This document shows positions 47,003 to 55,636 of a stretch of 64,000 bases of DNA, in pieces; within the stretch, counting starts at the first letter, position 1, and every line of letters begins with the position of its first letter. The position numbers and the translations under genes were made by a program. Origin of the DNA: Flexivirga aerilata (GTDB taxonomy: Bacteria > Actinomycetota > Actinomycetes > Actinomycetales > Dermatophilaceae). The notes beneath the pieces were generated by a model that was given only the letters and a program-made list of their open reading frames with translations, did not search any database and was not told where the DNA came from. The stretch is taken from positions 2,356,001 through 2,420,000 of the forward strand of contig NZ_JABENB010000001.1 of the NCBI RefSeq assembly GCF_013002715.1, read 5' to 3'.

Positions 47003-48916
47003 TCACTGCAAGCGAAGGTGGGTGGTCTTGGCCGACAGGTAGGGGTTGGCGTCGGCGACGAGCGTGTCGAAGCGGTAGCCGGCGATCTTGCCGATCTCGA
47101 CCATCGCCCGGTAGTGCTCCTGCGCCGGGGAGTTGCCCAGCCGGTGGCGGCCGTGCGCGAGGAGCTCGTCCAGGGAGCCCTCCTCGCGGACGCAGACGAT
47201 GAGCGGGATGCCGAAGCGCTCCTCGTAGGCCGTGGTCAGCGCGTCGAGTTCGTCACGGTTGCTGCCGCCGAGCGAGGTGAGGTGATGGGTGTCCTGGTCC
47301 TCCACCGACTGCGCCTCGAGATCCGGCTCGTCGGCGCCGAGCCGCGGGTAGGCGTTGATCAGCTCGTGTTGCTGCGCCTCGGTGCCGCTGAACAACGCCT
47401 CCTGGAAGGCCTGCCGCAGGTCGAGGGTGCCGCGGAACGGCCGGTGCTCGTAGGCGCGCTCGGCGATCCACGGCGGCCCCTGGAAGAGCGGCCCGAACGT
47501 CGTCACGAACTCGTCGCGGTCCATGCGGTTGACCTGCTCCAGCCGGATCAGGTTGCCGGGCGTGCCGGCGACCGCCGGCCCGAGACCGCTGCCGAGGTGG
47601 AAGAACACCAGGTAGAGCACAAACGCGCTGATGCTGCCGATCGTGATGCCGCTGCCGAGCAGCACCTGCAGGTCCGTCGGCAGCACCTTGGCGACGTCGG
47701 GCTGCGCGGTGACGAACATCGCGAGGCCGAGGCTGGTGGCGACGATGATCACGTTGCGGTGGTCGTGGAAGTCGACCTTGGTGAGCGTCTGGATGCCCAC
47801 GACGGCGACGGTCGCGAACATCGCCAGGCCGGCGCCACCGAGCACCGGCGCGGGTATGCCGGCGACGATCGCGCCCGCCTTGGGGATCAGGCCGAGGACG
47901 ATCATGAAGACCCCGGCGGCGGCCACGACATACCGGCTCTTGATCCGGGTGAGCCGCACGAGCCCGACGTTCTCGGCGAAACAGGTGTAGGGAAAGGAGT
48001 TGAACACGCCACCGATGACGGTCGCGAGACCGTCGGCCCGCAGTGCCCGCGTGACGTCCTCGGAGCCGACCCGCTTCTGCACGATCTCGCCGGTCGCGAA
48101 CACGTCGCCGGTCGTCTCCACCGCGGTGATGAGCATGACGATGACCATCGAAATGATCGCTGCCACAGCGAATTTCGGCGCACCGAAGTAGAACGGGGTC
48201 GTCACTCCGGCCCAGCTGGAGCTGCCGACGTCGGTGAACGACGCGTCGCCCAGCAGCCAGGCGACGGCGGTGCCGGCGACCAGGCCGATCAGGACGGCGA
48301 TGGTCGCGATGAAGCCGCGGAACACCCGCTGGATGATCACGATCAGCAGCACGGTGCCGAGCGCGTAGGCGAGGTTGCGCGCGCTGGTCGGGTCCTGCTT
48401 GCCGTCGAGGCCGGTCACCGCGTCGCCGGCGGCGACGGGCAGCAGGGCGAGGCCGATCACGGTGATCACCGAGCCGGTCACCACCGGCGGGAAGAAGCGG
48501 ACCAGTTTGCCGAAGAACGGTGCGATCGCGAAGGTGACCAGTCCCGCGACGAGCACCGAACCGTAGATCGTGAGCAGGCCGTCGGTGCCGCCGCCTGCGG
48601 CGACGCCGATCGAGATCATCGGGGAGACCGCGGTGAACGTGACGCCCTGCAGCAGGGGCAGTCGCACGCCGATCTTCCAGAAGCCGACGGACTGGATGAT
48701 GGAGGCGATGCCGCAGGTGAACAGGTCGGCGTTGATCAGGTGGATCAGCTGCTGGTTGTTCAGCCCGATGCTGCGCGCCAGCAGAATCGGCACGATGACG
48801 GCGCCGGCGTAGAAGGCCAGCACGTGCTGGAAACCGTAGATCGCGAGCTTGCCGGGCGGCAGCACCTCGTCGACCGGGTGGACCCGCTTCTTCACGGGCT
48901 GCATCGTGTCGCTCAT
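47003..48916 (-). CDS. NCS2 purine permease fused to an OHCU-decarboxylase-like domain
   Basis: 637 residues from ATG 48916 (GAGGAG 7 nt upstream). Residues about 20-450 form an NCS2 nucleobase:cation symporter with some 13 hydrophobic segments and the family motifs ETTGDVFATGEI and NSFPYTCFAENVGLV. From about residue 460 a cytoplasmic domain matches OHCU decarboxylase (LEQVNRMDRDEFVTTFGPLFQGPPWIAERA, then RFGIPLIVCVRE and AMVEIGKIAGYR), which converts OHCU to S-allantoin. The usual HPxL motif reads YPRL, so the expected catalytic His is Tyr523. It leads the purine operon; no uricase gene is in the window. Confidence 0.9.
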   Translation of the reverse strand: MSDTMQPVKKRVHPVDEVLPPGKLAIYGFQHVLAFYAGAVIVPILLARSIGLNNQQLIHLINADLFTCGIASIIQSVGFWKIGVRLPLLQGVTFTAVSPMISIGVAAGGGTDGLLTIYGSVLVAGLVTFAIAPFFGKLVRFFPPVVTGSVITVIGLALLPVAAGDAVTGLDGKQDPTSARNLAYALGTVLLIVIIQRVFRGFIATIAVLIGLVAGTAVAWLLGDASFTDVGSSSWAGVTTPFYFGAPKFAVAAIISMVIVMLITAVETTGDVFATGEIVQKRVGSEDVTRALRADGLATVIGGVFNSFPYTCFAENVGLVRLTRIKSRYVVAAAGVFMIVLGLIPKAGAIVAGIPAPVLGGAGLAMFATVAVVGIQTLTKVDFHDHRNVIIVATSLGLAMFVTAQPDVAKVLPTDLQVLLGSGITIGSISAFVLYLVFFHLGSGLGPAVAGTPGNLIRLEQVNRMDRDEFVTTFGPLFQGPPWIAERAYEHRPFRGTLDLRQAFQEALFSGTEAQQHELINAYPRLGADEPDLEAQSVEDQDTHHLTSLGGSNRDELDALTTAYEERFGIPLIVCVREEGSLDELLAHGRHRLGNSPAQEHYRAMVEIGKIAGYRFDTLVADANPYLSAKTTHLRLQ

Positions 48917-49054
48917 CGGCACGCTCCTCGTCATTCCCTGCACGCGGCAGTCGGAGCATGGTTGAGCGGGTGGTGCAGGCAGCCTGGTTATCCATGCCGA
49001 ACAGGCGACCCGGCAGTGATGCTAGTCACGTTCGACGGCCGATGTGAAGCATTT

Positions 49055-49081
49055 CGGAATACTGATTTCTCATTGCGGAAT
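49055..49081. promoter_or_regulatory. Direct repeat CGGAAT pair upstream of the purine permease gene
   Basis: CGGAAT occurs at 49055-49060 and 49076-49081, 21 bp apart (two helical turns), in the gap between the divergent permease and HhH-GPD genes. It could be a regulator site for the purine operon, but no regulator gene is adjacent. Weak evidence. Confidence 0.25.
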
Positions 49082-49115
49082 CCGAAGGTCCGCGCTGCGG
49101 CGATACGCTGCCGCA

Positions 49116-49688
49116 ATGGTGACGTTGCAGATCGCGCAGGATCCGGAAGCCGACGAGTTGCTCTCGAACGAGCCGTTCGCGTTGCTGGTGGGGATGCTGC
49201 TGGACCAGCAGTTCCCGATGGAGCGCGCGTTCATGGGGCCGGCCAAGATCGTCGACCGCTTCGGCACGATCGACCCGGTCGCGATCGCCGGCGCCGACGA
49301 GGAGAGCTTCGTCGAGTTGTGCGTGCGCCCGCCCGCCATCCACCGCTACGGCGGGTCGATGGCACGCCGCATCCTCGCGCTCGCCGCGGTCGTGCGCGAC
49401 GACTACGACGGTGACACCACCAAGATCTGGACAACGGCCGCCGACACCTCCGAGCTGCTGCGGCGCCTGAAGGGCCTGCCCGGCTTCGGCGACCAGAAGG
49501 CGCGCATCTTCGCGGCGCTGCTCGGCAAGCGGCTCGGCGTGCAACCCGCAGGCTGGCGGACCACCATCGGACCGTATGCCGAAGAAGGCTCCTATCGCTC
49601 GGTCGCCGATGTCGTGGACCCCGAATCCCTGCAGAAGGTAAGGGATTTCAAGAAAAAGGCGAAGGCGGCGGCCAAGGCGAAGGCATAG
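49116..49688 (+). CDS. HhH-GPD base-excision-repair-like protein (TIGR03252 type)
   Basis: 190 residues. FALLVGMLLDQQFPMERAFMGPAKIVDRFG and LKGLPGFGDQKARIFAALLGKRLGV show the helix-hairpin-helix region of the DNA glycosylase superfamily. The GPD Asp is not evident and there is no 4Fe-4S cluster. The C-terminus is a basic Lys/Ala tail. ATG 49116 is supported by TACGCT (49104-49109) ending 6 nt upstream; the longer frame from 49044 is rejected. DNA repair is inferred from the family only. Confidence 0.85.
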   Translation: MVTLQIAQDPEADELLSNEPFALLVGMLLDQQFPMERAFMGPAKIVDRFGTIDPVAIAGADEESFVELCVRPPAIHRYGGSMARRILALAAVVRDDYDGDTTKIWTTAADTSELLRRLKGLPGFGDQKARIFAALLGKRLGVQPAGWRTTIGPYAEEGSYRSVADVVDPESLQKVRDFKKKAKAAAKAKA

Positions 49689-49738
49689 CAGCCGAAATTC
49701 GCTGGGCGGGTGCGGCGTCGCGCCATACGGTGATCGGT

Positions 49739-50287
49739 ATGACGACACCCGCGTTCGACCTGGCCTCCCGCGTCGACCCGCCGCTGCAGGCGGACGAGGC
49801 ACAGACCCTGCAGGCCTACCTCGATTACCACCGTGACACGTTCCGGGCCAAGACCGGTGGGTTGACCGCCGAGCAGCTGAACACCGCGCTCGCGCCGAGC
49901 GACATGACGCTCGGCGGGATGATGAAGCATCTCGCGCTCGTCGAAACCAGTTGGTTCGTGGAGCGTTTTGCCGGTGAACCCGCCCCTGAGCCCTGGGCGT
50001 CGGTCGACTGGGAGGCCGACGTCGACTGGGACTGGCACTCGGCAGCCGACGACACGCCGGAGCAGTTGTCCGCCCTCTACGAGGAGTCCGTGCGGCTGGC
50101 CGACGACGTGCTGCGGCCGGCATTGCGGGACGGTGGCCTCGACGCGTTGTCCGCGCAGCGCAGCCGTCGCGAGAGCGAGGAGTTCTCGCTGCGCTGGATC
50201 GTGGTGCACATGATCGAGGAGTATGCGCGCCACAACGGCCACGCCGACCTGATCCGGCAGTCGGTCGACGGGGCGACCGGCGAATGA
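49739..50287 (+). CDS. DinB-superfamily protein (DUF664-like)
   Basis: 182 residues. Metal-type His residues sit in MMKHLALVETSWFVERF, in WHSAADDTPEQLSALYEESV and in VVHMIEEYARHNGHADLIRQ, the DUF664/DinB four-helix pattern. The enzymatic role is unknown; members may be thiol-dependent transferases. ATG 49739 has TACGGT ending 7 nt upstream. It overlaps the acetyltransferase gene by ATGA. Confidence 0.87.
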   Translation: MTTPAFDLASRVDPPLQADEAQTLQAYLDYHRDTFRAKTGGLTAEQLNTALAPSDMTLGGMMKHLALVETSWFVERFAGEPAPEPWASVDWEADVDWDWHSAADDTPEQLSALYEESVRLADDVLRPALRDGGLDALSAQRSRRESEEFSLRWIVVHMIEEYARHNGHADLIRQSVDGATGE

Positions 50288-50793
50288 CGTTGAGCGGCAC
50301 GATAATCCGTGAGGCGACCGACGCGGACTGGTCGCAGATCTGGCCGATCGTGCGCGATGTCGTCGCCGCGGGCGACACCTACGCCTACCCGGCGGACCTC
50401 GACTCCGAGAGCGCGGGTGGTCTCTGGCTGGAGCGGCCGCCGGGGCAGACCGTCGTCGCGGTCGACGACGACGGCACCGTCCTCGGAACGGCCAAGATGG
50501 GTCCCAACCGGCCCGGTCCGGGCGACCACGTCGGCACCGCGAGTTTCATGGTGGCGCAGGCCGGCCGCGAGCGTGGCGTCGGTCGGGCTCTGGGGGAGTA
50601 CGTCGTGCAGTGGCACCGCGAAAATGGTTACCGCGCAATCCAGTTCAACGCCGTGGTCGAGAGCAACACCGCGGCCGTGCGGCTGTGGAAGTCACTCGGG
50701 TTCGAGGTCATCGGCACGGTGCCGGAGGCGTTCCGGCATCCGCGCGACGGCTACGTCGGGCTGCACGTGATGCACCTGCGGCTTGACGCGTAG
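50284..50793 (+). CDS. GNAT-family N-acetyltransferase
   Basis: 169 residues with a complete GNAT fold: IREATDADWSQIWPIVRDVV, the acetyl-CoA loop AGRERGVGRALGEYVVQWHRENGY (Q/RxxGxG/A), and FNAVVESNTAAVRLWKSLGFEVIGTVPEAF. The substrate is unknown. Coupled to the DinB gene by ATGA. The stop is 1 nt from the parC stop on the other strand. Confidence 0.9.
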   Translation: MTLSGTIIREATDADWSQIWPIVRDVVAAGDTYAYPADLDSESAGGLWLERPPGQTVVAVDDDGTVLGTAKMGPNRPGPGDHVGTASFMVAQAGRERGVGRALGEYVVQWHRENGYRAIQFNAVVESNTAAVRLWKSLGFEVIGTVPEAFRHPRDGYVGLHVMHLRLDA

Positions 50794-50794
50794 C

Positions 50795-53233
50795 TCAGTC
50801 GATCGCCGCCAGCTGACCGCTCACCGGCACGCCGCTGCCGTCACGCTTGCCGTCGGCCGGCGGCAGCTCGACCGCGGCGCCGGTCGGGCTCGCGCCGCGC
50901 GCCGGCGCCGCACCCGCCCACGCAATGACCAACTCGTCCTCACCGCGCAGGAAACGGTGGCAGCGCACGCCTCCGGTGGCCCGGCCCTTGCTCGGATACT
51001 CCTCGAACGGAGTGACTTTCACCGTCTCGGGGCCCGAGCCCGGCAGCGCGCCGGACGCGCCCGCGCCGGTCACCACAACGCCAGGCAGACCGGTGTCGAC
51101 CGCGCCGAACCAGATCGTCCGCGCATCCGCGCCCAGCTTGATGCCGGCCATGCCACCACCCGAACGGCCTTGCGGTCGCACGAGACTCGCGGCATAGCGG
51201 AGCAGCTGGGCCTGGCTGCTGATGAAGACGAGGTCCTCGTCGCCGGTCTGCAACTCGACCGCGCCGACCACGCTGTCGCCGTCGCGCAACGAGATCACCT
51301 CGAACGAATCCTTCGACGGATAGTCGGGATTGACGCGCTTGACGATGCCCTGGGCGGTGCCGAGGGCCAGGCCCTTGGAGTCGGGGGACAGGGTCGCGAG
51401 TGCGAGCGGCTGCTCACCGCTCGGCAGGTCGACGTATGCCGCGAGCGGCGCACCGCCGGCGAGCACGGGCGCGTCGTTGGTCGGCGGCAGCGTCGGCAGG
51501 TCGAGCGCGCTGAGCCGCACCATCCGGCCCGCGGAGGTGACCACCGCGAACTCGCCGCGTGCGGTGGTGAGCACCTTGGACACGACCAGGTCGTGCTTGC
51601 GCCGGCCGCCCTCGGTGGCGATCGACGAGGCGTCGGTCGTGCGGGCGAGCAGGCCGGTCGAGGACAGCAGCACCCAGCACGGGTCGTCACTGACCTCCAG
51701 AGGAGTCGCGGTCGCGGTCTTGGCGGTGGCCCCCGGGCCCTCGAGCAGGACCGTTCGGCGCGGGGTGCCGAGCGCCTTGGCGATGTCGGCGAGCTCGCTG
51801 GAAACCGTTTTGCGCAAAAGCTTTTCGTCGTCCAGGATCGCCTGGAGCTGCTCGATCTGCTCGCGCAGCTCCTGCTGCTCCTTCTCGAGCTCGATGCGCG
51901 AGAACTTCGTGAGGCGGCGCAGACGCAGCTCGAGGATGTAGTCGGCCTGCACCTCGTCCAGGTCGAAGACCTGCATCAGCCGGCCGCGCGCGGTCTCGGC
52001 ATCGTCCGAGGTGCGGATGACCTGGATGACCTCGTCGATGTCGAGGATCGCGATCAGCAGACCGTCGACCAGGTGCAGGCGGTCCTTGGCCTTGTCCAGC
52101 CGGAACTGCGTGCGCCGTCGTACGACGTCGATGCGGAAGTCGACATAGACGCTGAGCAGTTCCTTCAGGCCCAGCGTGCGCGGCTGACCCTCGACGAGTG
52201 CCACGTTGTTGATGCCGAACGACTCCTCCATCGGCGTGTGCTTGTAGAGCGCCTCCAGCACCGCCTCGGGGTTGAAGCCGTTCTTGACATCGATGACCAG
52301 CCGCATGCCGTTCATGTCCGACAGGTCGTTGACGTCGGCGATGCCCTGCAGCTTCTTGGCCTGGACGAGGTCCTTCATCCGCTCGATGACCTTCTCGGCG
52401 CCCACCATGTAGGGCAGCTCGGTCACGACGATGGATTTCCTGCGGGGAGTGAGGTTTTCGATGCTCGCGGTCGCGCGCGTGCGGAAGCTGCCGCGACCAG
52501 TGAGGTAGGCGTCCCGGATGCCGTCGAGCCCGACGATCTGGCCGCCGCACGGCAGGTCAGGGCCGGGGACGAACTTCATCAGGTCGTCGAGCGAGCAGTC
52601 GGGGTGGGTGATCAGGTGGCGGGCGGCCGCGATCACCTCGCCGAGGTTGTGCGGCGCCATGTTGGTCGCCATGCCGACCGCGATGCCGCTGGCGCCGTTG
52701 ACGAGCAAGTTGGGGAAGGCGGCGGGCAGCACGTCGGGCTGCAGCTCGCTGTCGTCGTAGTTGGGGACGTAGTCGACGGTGTTCTCGTCGAGCGAGCGCG
52801 TCATCGACAACGCCGCCGGCGCGAGCCGCGCCTCGGTGTATCGCGACGCGGCCGGGCCGTTGTCGAGCGAGCCGAAGTTGCCGTGTCCGTCGACGAGCGG
52901 CAGCCGCATGGTGAAGTCCTGCGCCATACGGACGAGGGCGTCGTAGATCGCCTGGTCGCCGTGCGGGTGGTACTTACCCATGACCTCGCCGATCACGCGC
53001 GAGGACTTCACGTGGTTGCGGTCGGGGTAGAGCCGCAGCTCGTCCATCGCGTAGAGGATGCGGCGCTGCACCGGCTTGAGGCCGTCGCGCGCATCGGGGA
53101 TGGCCCGGGAGTAGATGACCGAGTAGGCGTACTCGAGGTACGCCGCTTCCATCTCCTGCTCGACCTCGATGTCGACGATGTTCTGCGCTGAATCGTCGGG
53201 GTAGTCGGCCTCGTCACGCCTCTTGCGCGCCAT
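50795..53233 (-). CDS. parC: DNA topoisomerase IV subunit A
   Basis: 812 residues. The N-terminal winged helix and tower include [42 protein letters not shown] and the catalytic Tyr132 in ASRYTEARL. The C-terminal half carries the beta-pinwheel repeats. It cleaves and religates DNA with ParE (37054-39177). At the position equivalent to E. coli GyrA Ser83 it has Gln94, while the Asp equivalent to Asp87 is kept. It is transcribed toward parE from the far side of the purine block. Confidence 0.94.
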   Translation of the reverse strand: MARKRRDEADYPDDSAQNIVDIEVEQEMEAAYLEYAYSVIYSRAIPDARDGLKPVQRRILYAMDELRLYPDRNHVKSSRVIGEVMGKYHPHGDQAIYDALVRMAQDFTMRLPLVDGHGNFGSLDNGPAASRYTEARLAPAALSMTRSLDENTVDYVPNYDDSELQPDVLPAAFPNLLVNGASGIAVGMATNMAPHNLGEVIAAARHLITHPDCSLDDLMKFVPGPDLPCGGQIVGLDGIRDAYLTGRGSFRTRATASIENLTPRRKSIVVTELPYMVGAEKVIERMKDLVQAKKLQGIADVNDLSDMNGMRLVIDVKNGFNPEAVLEALYKHTPMEESFGINNVALVEGQPRTLGLKELLSVYVDFRIDVVRRRTQFRLDKAKDRLHLVDGLLIAILDIDEVIQVIRTSDDAETARGRLMQVFDLDEVQADYILELRLRRLTKFSRIELEKEQQELREQIEQLQAILDDEKLLRKTVSSELADIAKALGTPRRTVLLEGPGATAKTATATPLEVSDDPCWVLLSSTGLLARTTDASSIATEGGRRKHDLVVSKVLTTARGEFAVVTSAGRMVRLSALDLPTLPPTNDAPVLAGGAPLAAYVDLPSGEQPLALATLSPDSKGLALGTAQGIVKRVNPDYPSKDSFEVISLRDGDSVVGAVELQTGDEDLVFISSQAQLLRYAASLVRPQGRSGGGMAGIKLGADARTIWFGAVDTGLPGVVVTGAGASGALPGSGPETVKVTPFEEYPSKGRATGGVRCHRFLRGEDELVIAWAGAAPARGASPTGAAVELPPADGKRDGSGVPVSGQLAAID

Positions 53234-53350
53234 CGTCGCCCTTCGTCACTCTGTGCTCGGTTGTGCGGCGCTCATCTTCCCGCATCCGCGCGCCGGGCCC
53301 GGCAGCGACACCCCAACGTGGCGCCTCGGGAGCGGGTCGCTTTGCGGTTT

Positions 53351-53368
53351 CGGCAACGAAAGTTGCCG
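53351..53368. other. 7-bp hairpin with GAAA loop upstream of the methyltransferase gene
   Basis: CGGCAAC-GAAA-GTTGCCG, a perfect stem closed by a GNRA tetraloop, lies 30 nt before the methyltransferase ATG and 118 bp from the parC start. It may sit in the 5' leader of the methyltransferase mRNA. No known RNA family was recognised. Confidence 0.4.
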
Positions 53369-53397
53369 GTGCGTCATACCGCCTCCACAGTGGGCGT

Positions 53398-54045
53398 ATG
53401 ACGACACACGCGCACGACGAGCCGCTCTCGCCCGCCGAACACCGCGCCTACTGGGAGGACCGCTACTCCGGCGAGCGGATGTGGAGCGGCAAGCCGAACG
53501 GTCCGCTGGTCGCGGCGCTCACGAAGCGGCCGGCGGCCGGGGAGACAGCGCTCGACCTCGGCTGCGGCACCGGTGGCGACGCGATCTGGCTTGCGCAGCA
53601 GGGCCTGCGGGTGACCGGCGTCGACATCGCCGACGCGGCATTGCGGCAGGCGGCGGAGGCGGCCTCGTCGGCCGGTGTGGCCGACCGCATCGAATGGGCG
53701 CGCGCCGACCTCGACGACTGGGAGCCCGGTCGCACCTGGGACCTGGTGCTCGCGAGTTTCCTGCATTCACCGGCGGTTTCGGACCGTGATCCGTTGCTCG
53801 AACGGGTGATGGAGTGGGTTGCGCCGGGCGGTGAGTTGATCGTGCTCAGTCACCTGCGCGCGCCCGAGTGGCGCGACCAGCACGACATGCATCTGCCGTC
53901 CCTGCGGGAGATCGAGGCATTCCTCGACCGGCCCGGGTGGGCGGTCGAGAGCGCCGAGGAGACCATCACCGACCTGCCGTCGCCCGAGGGGGAGCCCGGC
54001 ACCCGCGTCGACACGCTCGTGCGGGTGCGTCGCGCGGCCGGCTGA
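53398..54045 (+). CDS. SAM-dependent class I methyltransferase
   Basis: 215 residues. Motif I is ALDLGCGTGGDAIWLAQQG (SAM binding), with the acidic residue in VTGVDIADAAL, then motif II at WDLVLASFLH and a post-II region at MEWVAPGGELIVLSH. The overall look (YWEDRYSGERMWSGKPNGPLV at the start) is that of the tellurite/thiol-type methyltransferases widespread in actinobacteria. The substrate is unknown. It ends 2 bp from the stop of the convergent lipoprotein gene. Confidence 0.9.
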   Translation: MTTHAHDEPLSPAEHRAYWEDRYSGERMWSGKPNGPLVAALTKRPAAGETALDLGCGTGGDAIWLAQQGLRVTGVDIADAALRQAAEAASSAGVADRIEWARADLDDWEPGRTWDLVLASFLHSPAVSDRDPLLERVMEWVAPGGELIVLSHLRAPEWRDQHDMHLPSLREIEAFLDRPGWAVESAEETITDLPSPEGEPGTRVDTLVRVRRAAG

Positions 54046-54047
54046 GG

Positions 54048-54587
54048 TCAGACCTTCGCGGCCCGCCAGCCGGCGGCTTCGGCCTCTGCGCCGGAGCAGA
54101 ACCAGCGCTCGCCCTTGCCGGGGCTGATCTTGGTCTCGTCGTAGTAGCGCTGCCCCGGCACGTGGTAGATCCGCTCGCCCTTGCTGCTGATGTTGCCCTT
54201 CACGTCGCAGCCCGCCGGATGGTCGCCCGCCGCGGCGAGCGGTGCCGGGGCGGTCGCCTGCGTGGCCGGTGCGGTGGCGGTCGTGGTGGTGCGGGTGGTG
54301 GTCGCGCGCTGTGTCGTCGGGGTTGGCGCCTGTGCCTGGGTCGAGGTCGCGGTGGGCGTTGCCGTGGTTGCGGGAGTGGTGGTCGTGGTGGTTGCGGAGG
54401 TCGCGGAGGTCGTGGACGTCTCGGTGCGGGTCGCGGTCACCGTGACGGTGTCTGTCTGCGTGCGGGTCGTCGATGTCGTGGCCGGCGAAGGCGATTCGGC
54501 AGACTTTGTGGCGCCGCTCGCGCACCCAGCGATCGCGACCACCGTCATACCGACGAGGGCGGAAGCCGCCCACCTCCCCTTGTCCAT
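54048..54587 (-). CDS. Lipoprotein with Thr-rich linker and C-terminal 'sunset' domain
   Basis: 179 residues. The signal peptide ends in the lipobox VAIAGC (Cys22). Residues about 30-120 are a low-complexity Thr/Ala/Pro linker, probably spanning the wall. The last 52 residues, with GCDVKGNISSKGERIYHVPG, RYYDETKISPGKGERWFCS and EAEAAGWRAAK, match the small 'sunset' domain found at the C-terminus of secreted nucleases and other exported proteins; its two Cys probably form a disulfide. ATG 54587 has TAGGCT ending 6 nt upstream. Function unknown. Confidence 0.82.
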   Translation of the reverse strand: MDKGRWAASALVGMTVVAIAGCASGATKSAESPSPATTSTTRTQTDTVTVTATRTETSTTSATSATTTTTTPATTATPTATSTQAQAPTPTTQRATTTRTTTTATAPATQATAPAPLAAAGDHPAGCDVKGNISSKGERIYHVPGQRYYDETKISPGKGERWFCSGAEAEAAGWRAAKV

Positions 54588-54640
54588 GGCGGAAGCCTAG
54601 GACTGGTGGTGCACCGGCGTACGCGGTTTGCGCGATGCCC

Positions 54641-54680
54641 GCTGGACGGATCGTGCGCCATGGCGCACGTTTCGTCCAGC
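54641..54680. repeat. Interrupted hairpin with a 16-bp perfect palindrome at its centre
   Basis: Outer arms GCTGGACG (54641-54648) and CGTCCAGC (54673-54680) flank a 4-nt internal mismatch on each side and the palindrome GTGCGCCATGGCGCAC (54653-54668). It lies 54-93 bp upstream of the lipoprotein start in noncoding DNA. It could be an operator or part of an RNA structure. Confidence 0.6.
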
Positions 54681-54722
54681 ATCGATGGCGAGTGCTCTGC
54701 TTCGATGGCAGCGCCTACCTGC

Positions 54723-54762
54723 GCGGTGCAGATCGCGTGGAATAGCACGCGATCTGCACCGC
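54723..54762. terminator. Perfect 17-bp hairpin after the LLM oxidoreductase gene
   Basis: Arms 54723-54739 and 54746-54762 pair perfectly around a 6-nt loop, 9 bp beyond the stop of the minus-strand oxidoreductase gene. It is a strong terminator candidate without a T-tract. Confidence 0.75.
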
Positions 54763-54771
54763 GGGGGAGTG

Positions 54772-55578
54772 TCAGCCGTTGACCTCGTCGCGCCAGGCGA
54801 TCCACTGCTCGACGGTGGACAGGTCGTAGTCGGGGCCGCTCACGCCGATCGTGAAGAGCCGCGCGCCCGCCTCGTGCAGCTGCGGTCCCTCGTCGCTCGG
54901 TGCGGGCGGCGGATTGCCGTCGCGGCCGCGACCGCCGACGCCGACCGACACCTCGATCTCGTCGACCGGCCGGCCGATCGCGTCGCAGTGGCCACGCAAC
55001 ACCTCGAGCTTGTGGTGCAGCACCTCGACGTCGGCGAAGGTGTGCCAGATGTTCGCGTACTGCGCGACGAGGCGCAGCGTCTTCTTCTCACCGCCGCCGC
55101 CGATCAGCACCGGGATCGGACGCACCGGCGCCGGGTTGAGCGCGGCGAGGCGCGACTCGATGCGCGGCAGCGCCTCGGCGAGGTCGTCGAGCCGGCCGCC
55201 GGCCGTGCCGAACTCGTATCCGTAGTTGTCATAGTCCTTTTCGAACCAACCGGAGCCGATCCCGAGGATCAGCCGCCCGTCGGCGATGTTGTCGACGGTG
55301 CGCGCCATGTCGGCGAGCAGGTCGGGGTTGCGATAGCTGTTGCAGGTGACGAGGGCGCCGATCTCGATGCGGGAGGTCTGCTCGGCCCACGCGGCGAGCA
55401 TCGTCCAGCACTCGAAGTGCAGGCCGTCCGGGTCCCCGGTCAGCGGGTAGAAGTGATCCCAGTTGAAGGCGACGTCGACACCGATGTCCTCGGCGCGGCG
55501 CACCGCGTCACGGATCTTGTCGTATGACGCGTGCTGCGGCTGGATCTGGACTCCGATGCGAACAGGACGATCAGTCAT
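54772..55578 (-). CDS. LLM-class F420-dependent oxidoreductase
   Basis: 268 residues. The luciferase-like TIM-barrel pattern is clear: RIGVQIQPQHASYDKIRDAVRRAEDIGVDVAFNWDHFYPL, RIEIGALVTCNSYRNPDLLADMARTVDNIADGRLILGIGSGWFEKDYDNYGYEF and PIPVLIGGGGEKKTLRLVAQYAN. F420 rather than FMN is inferred from the actinobacterial F420 subfamily look. The substrate is unknown. ATG 55578 has TACCGT (55590-55585) ending 6 nt upstream. It is divergent from an FMN-dependent oxidase. Confidence 0.88.
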   Translation of the reverse strand: MTDRPVRIGVQIQPQHASYDKIRDAVRRAEDIGVDVAFNWDHFYPLTGDPDGLHFECWTMLAAWAEQTSRIEIGALVTCNSYRNPDLLADMARTVDNIADGRLILGIGSGWFEKDYDNYGYEFGTAGGRLDDLAEALPRIESRLAALNPAPVRPIPVLIGGGGEKKTLRLVAQYANIWHTFADVEVLHHKLEVLRGHCDAIGRPVDEIEVSVGVGGRGRDGNPPPAPSDEGPQLHEAGARLFTIGVSGPDYDLSTVEQWIAWRDEVNG

Positions 55579-55592
55579 GGTGTGACGGTATG

Positions 55593-55636
55593 ACATCCGG
55601 CACCGCCCTCGTGGCTTTGTGACAGGGTGCGGATGT
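55593..55636. promoter_or_regulatory. Imperfect inverted repeat in the LLM / FMN-oxidase divergent promoter
   Basis: ACATCCGGCACC (55593-55604) and GGGTGCGGATGT (55625-55636) form an inverted repeat with one bulge, 20 bp apart. The right arm covers the FMN-oxidase start codon and the left arm lies next to the LLM -10. A shared operator is possible. Confidence 0.35.

Noticed and set aside
49044..49115. Upstream start for the HhH-GPD gene
   Set aside because: The extra 24 residues have no family support, and the -10-like TACGCT at 49104-49109 would lie inside the coding region.
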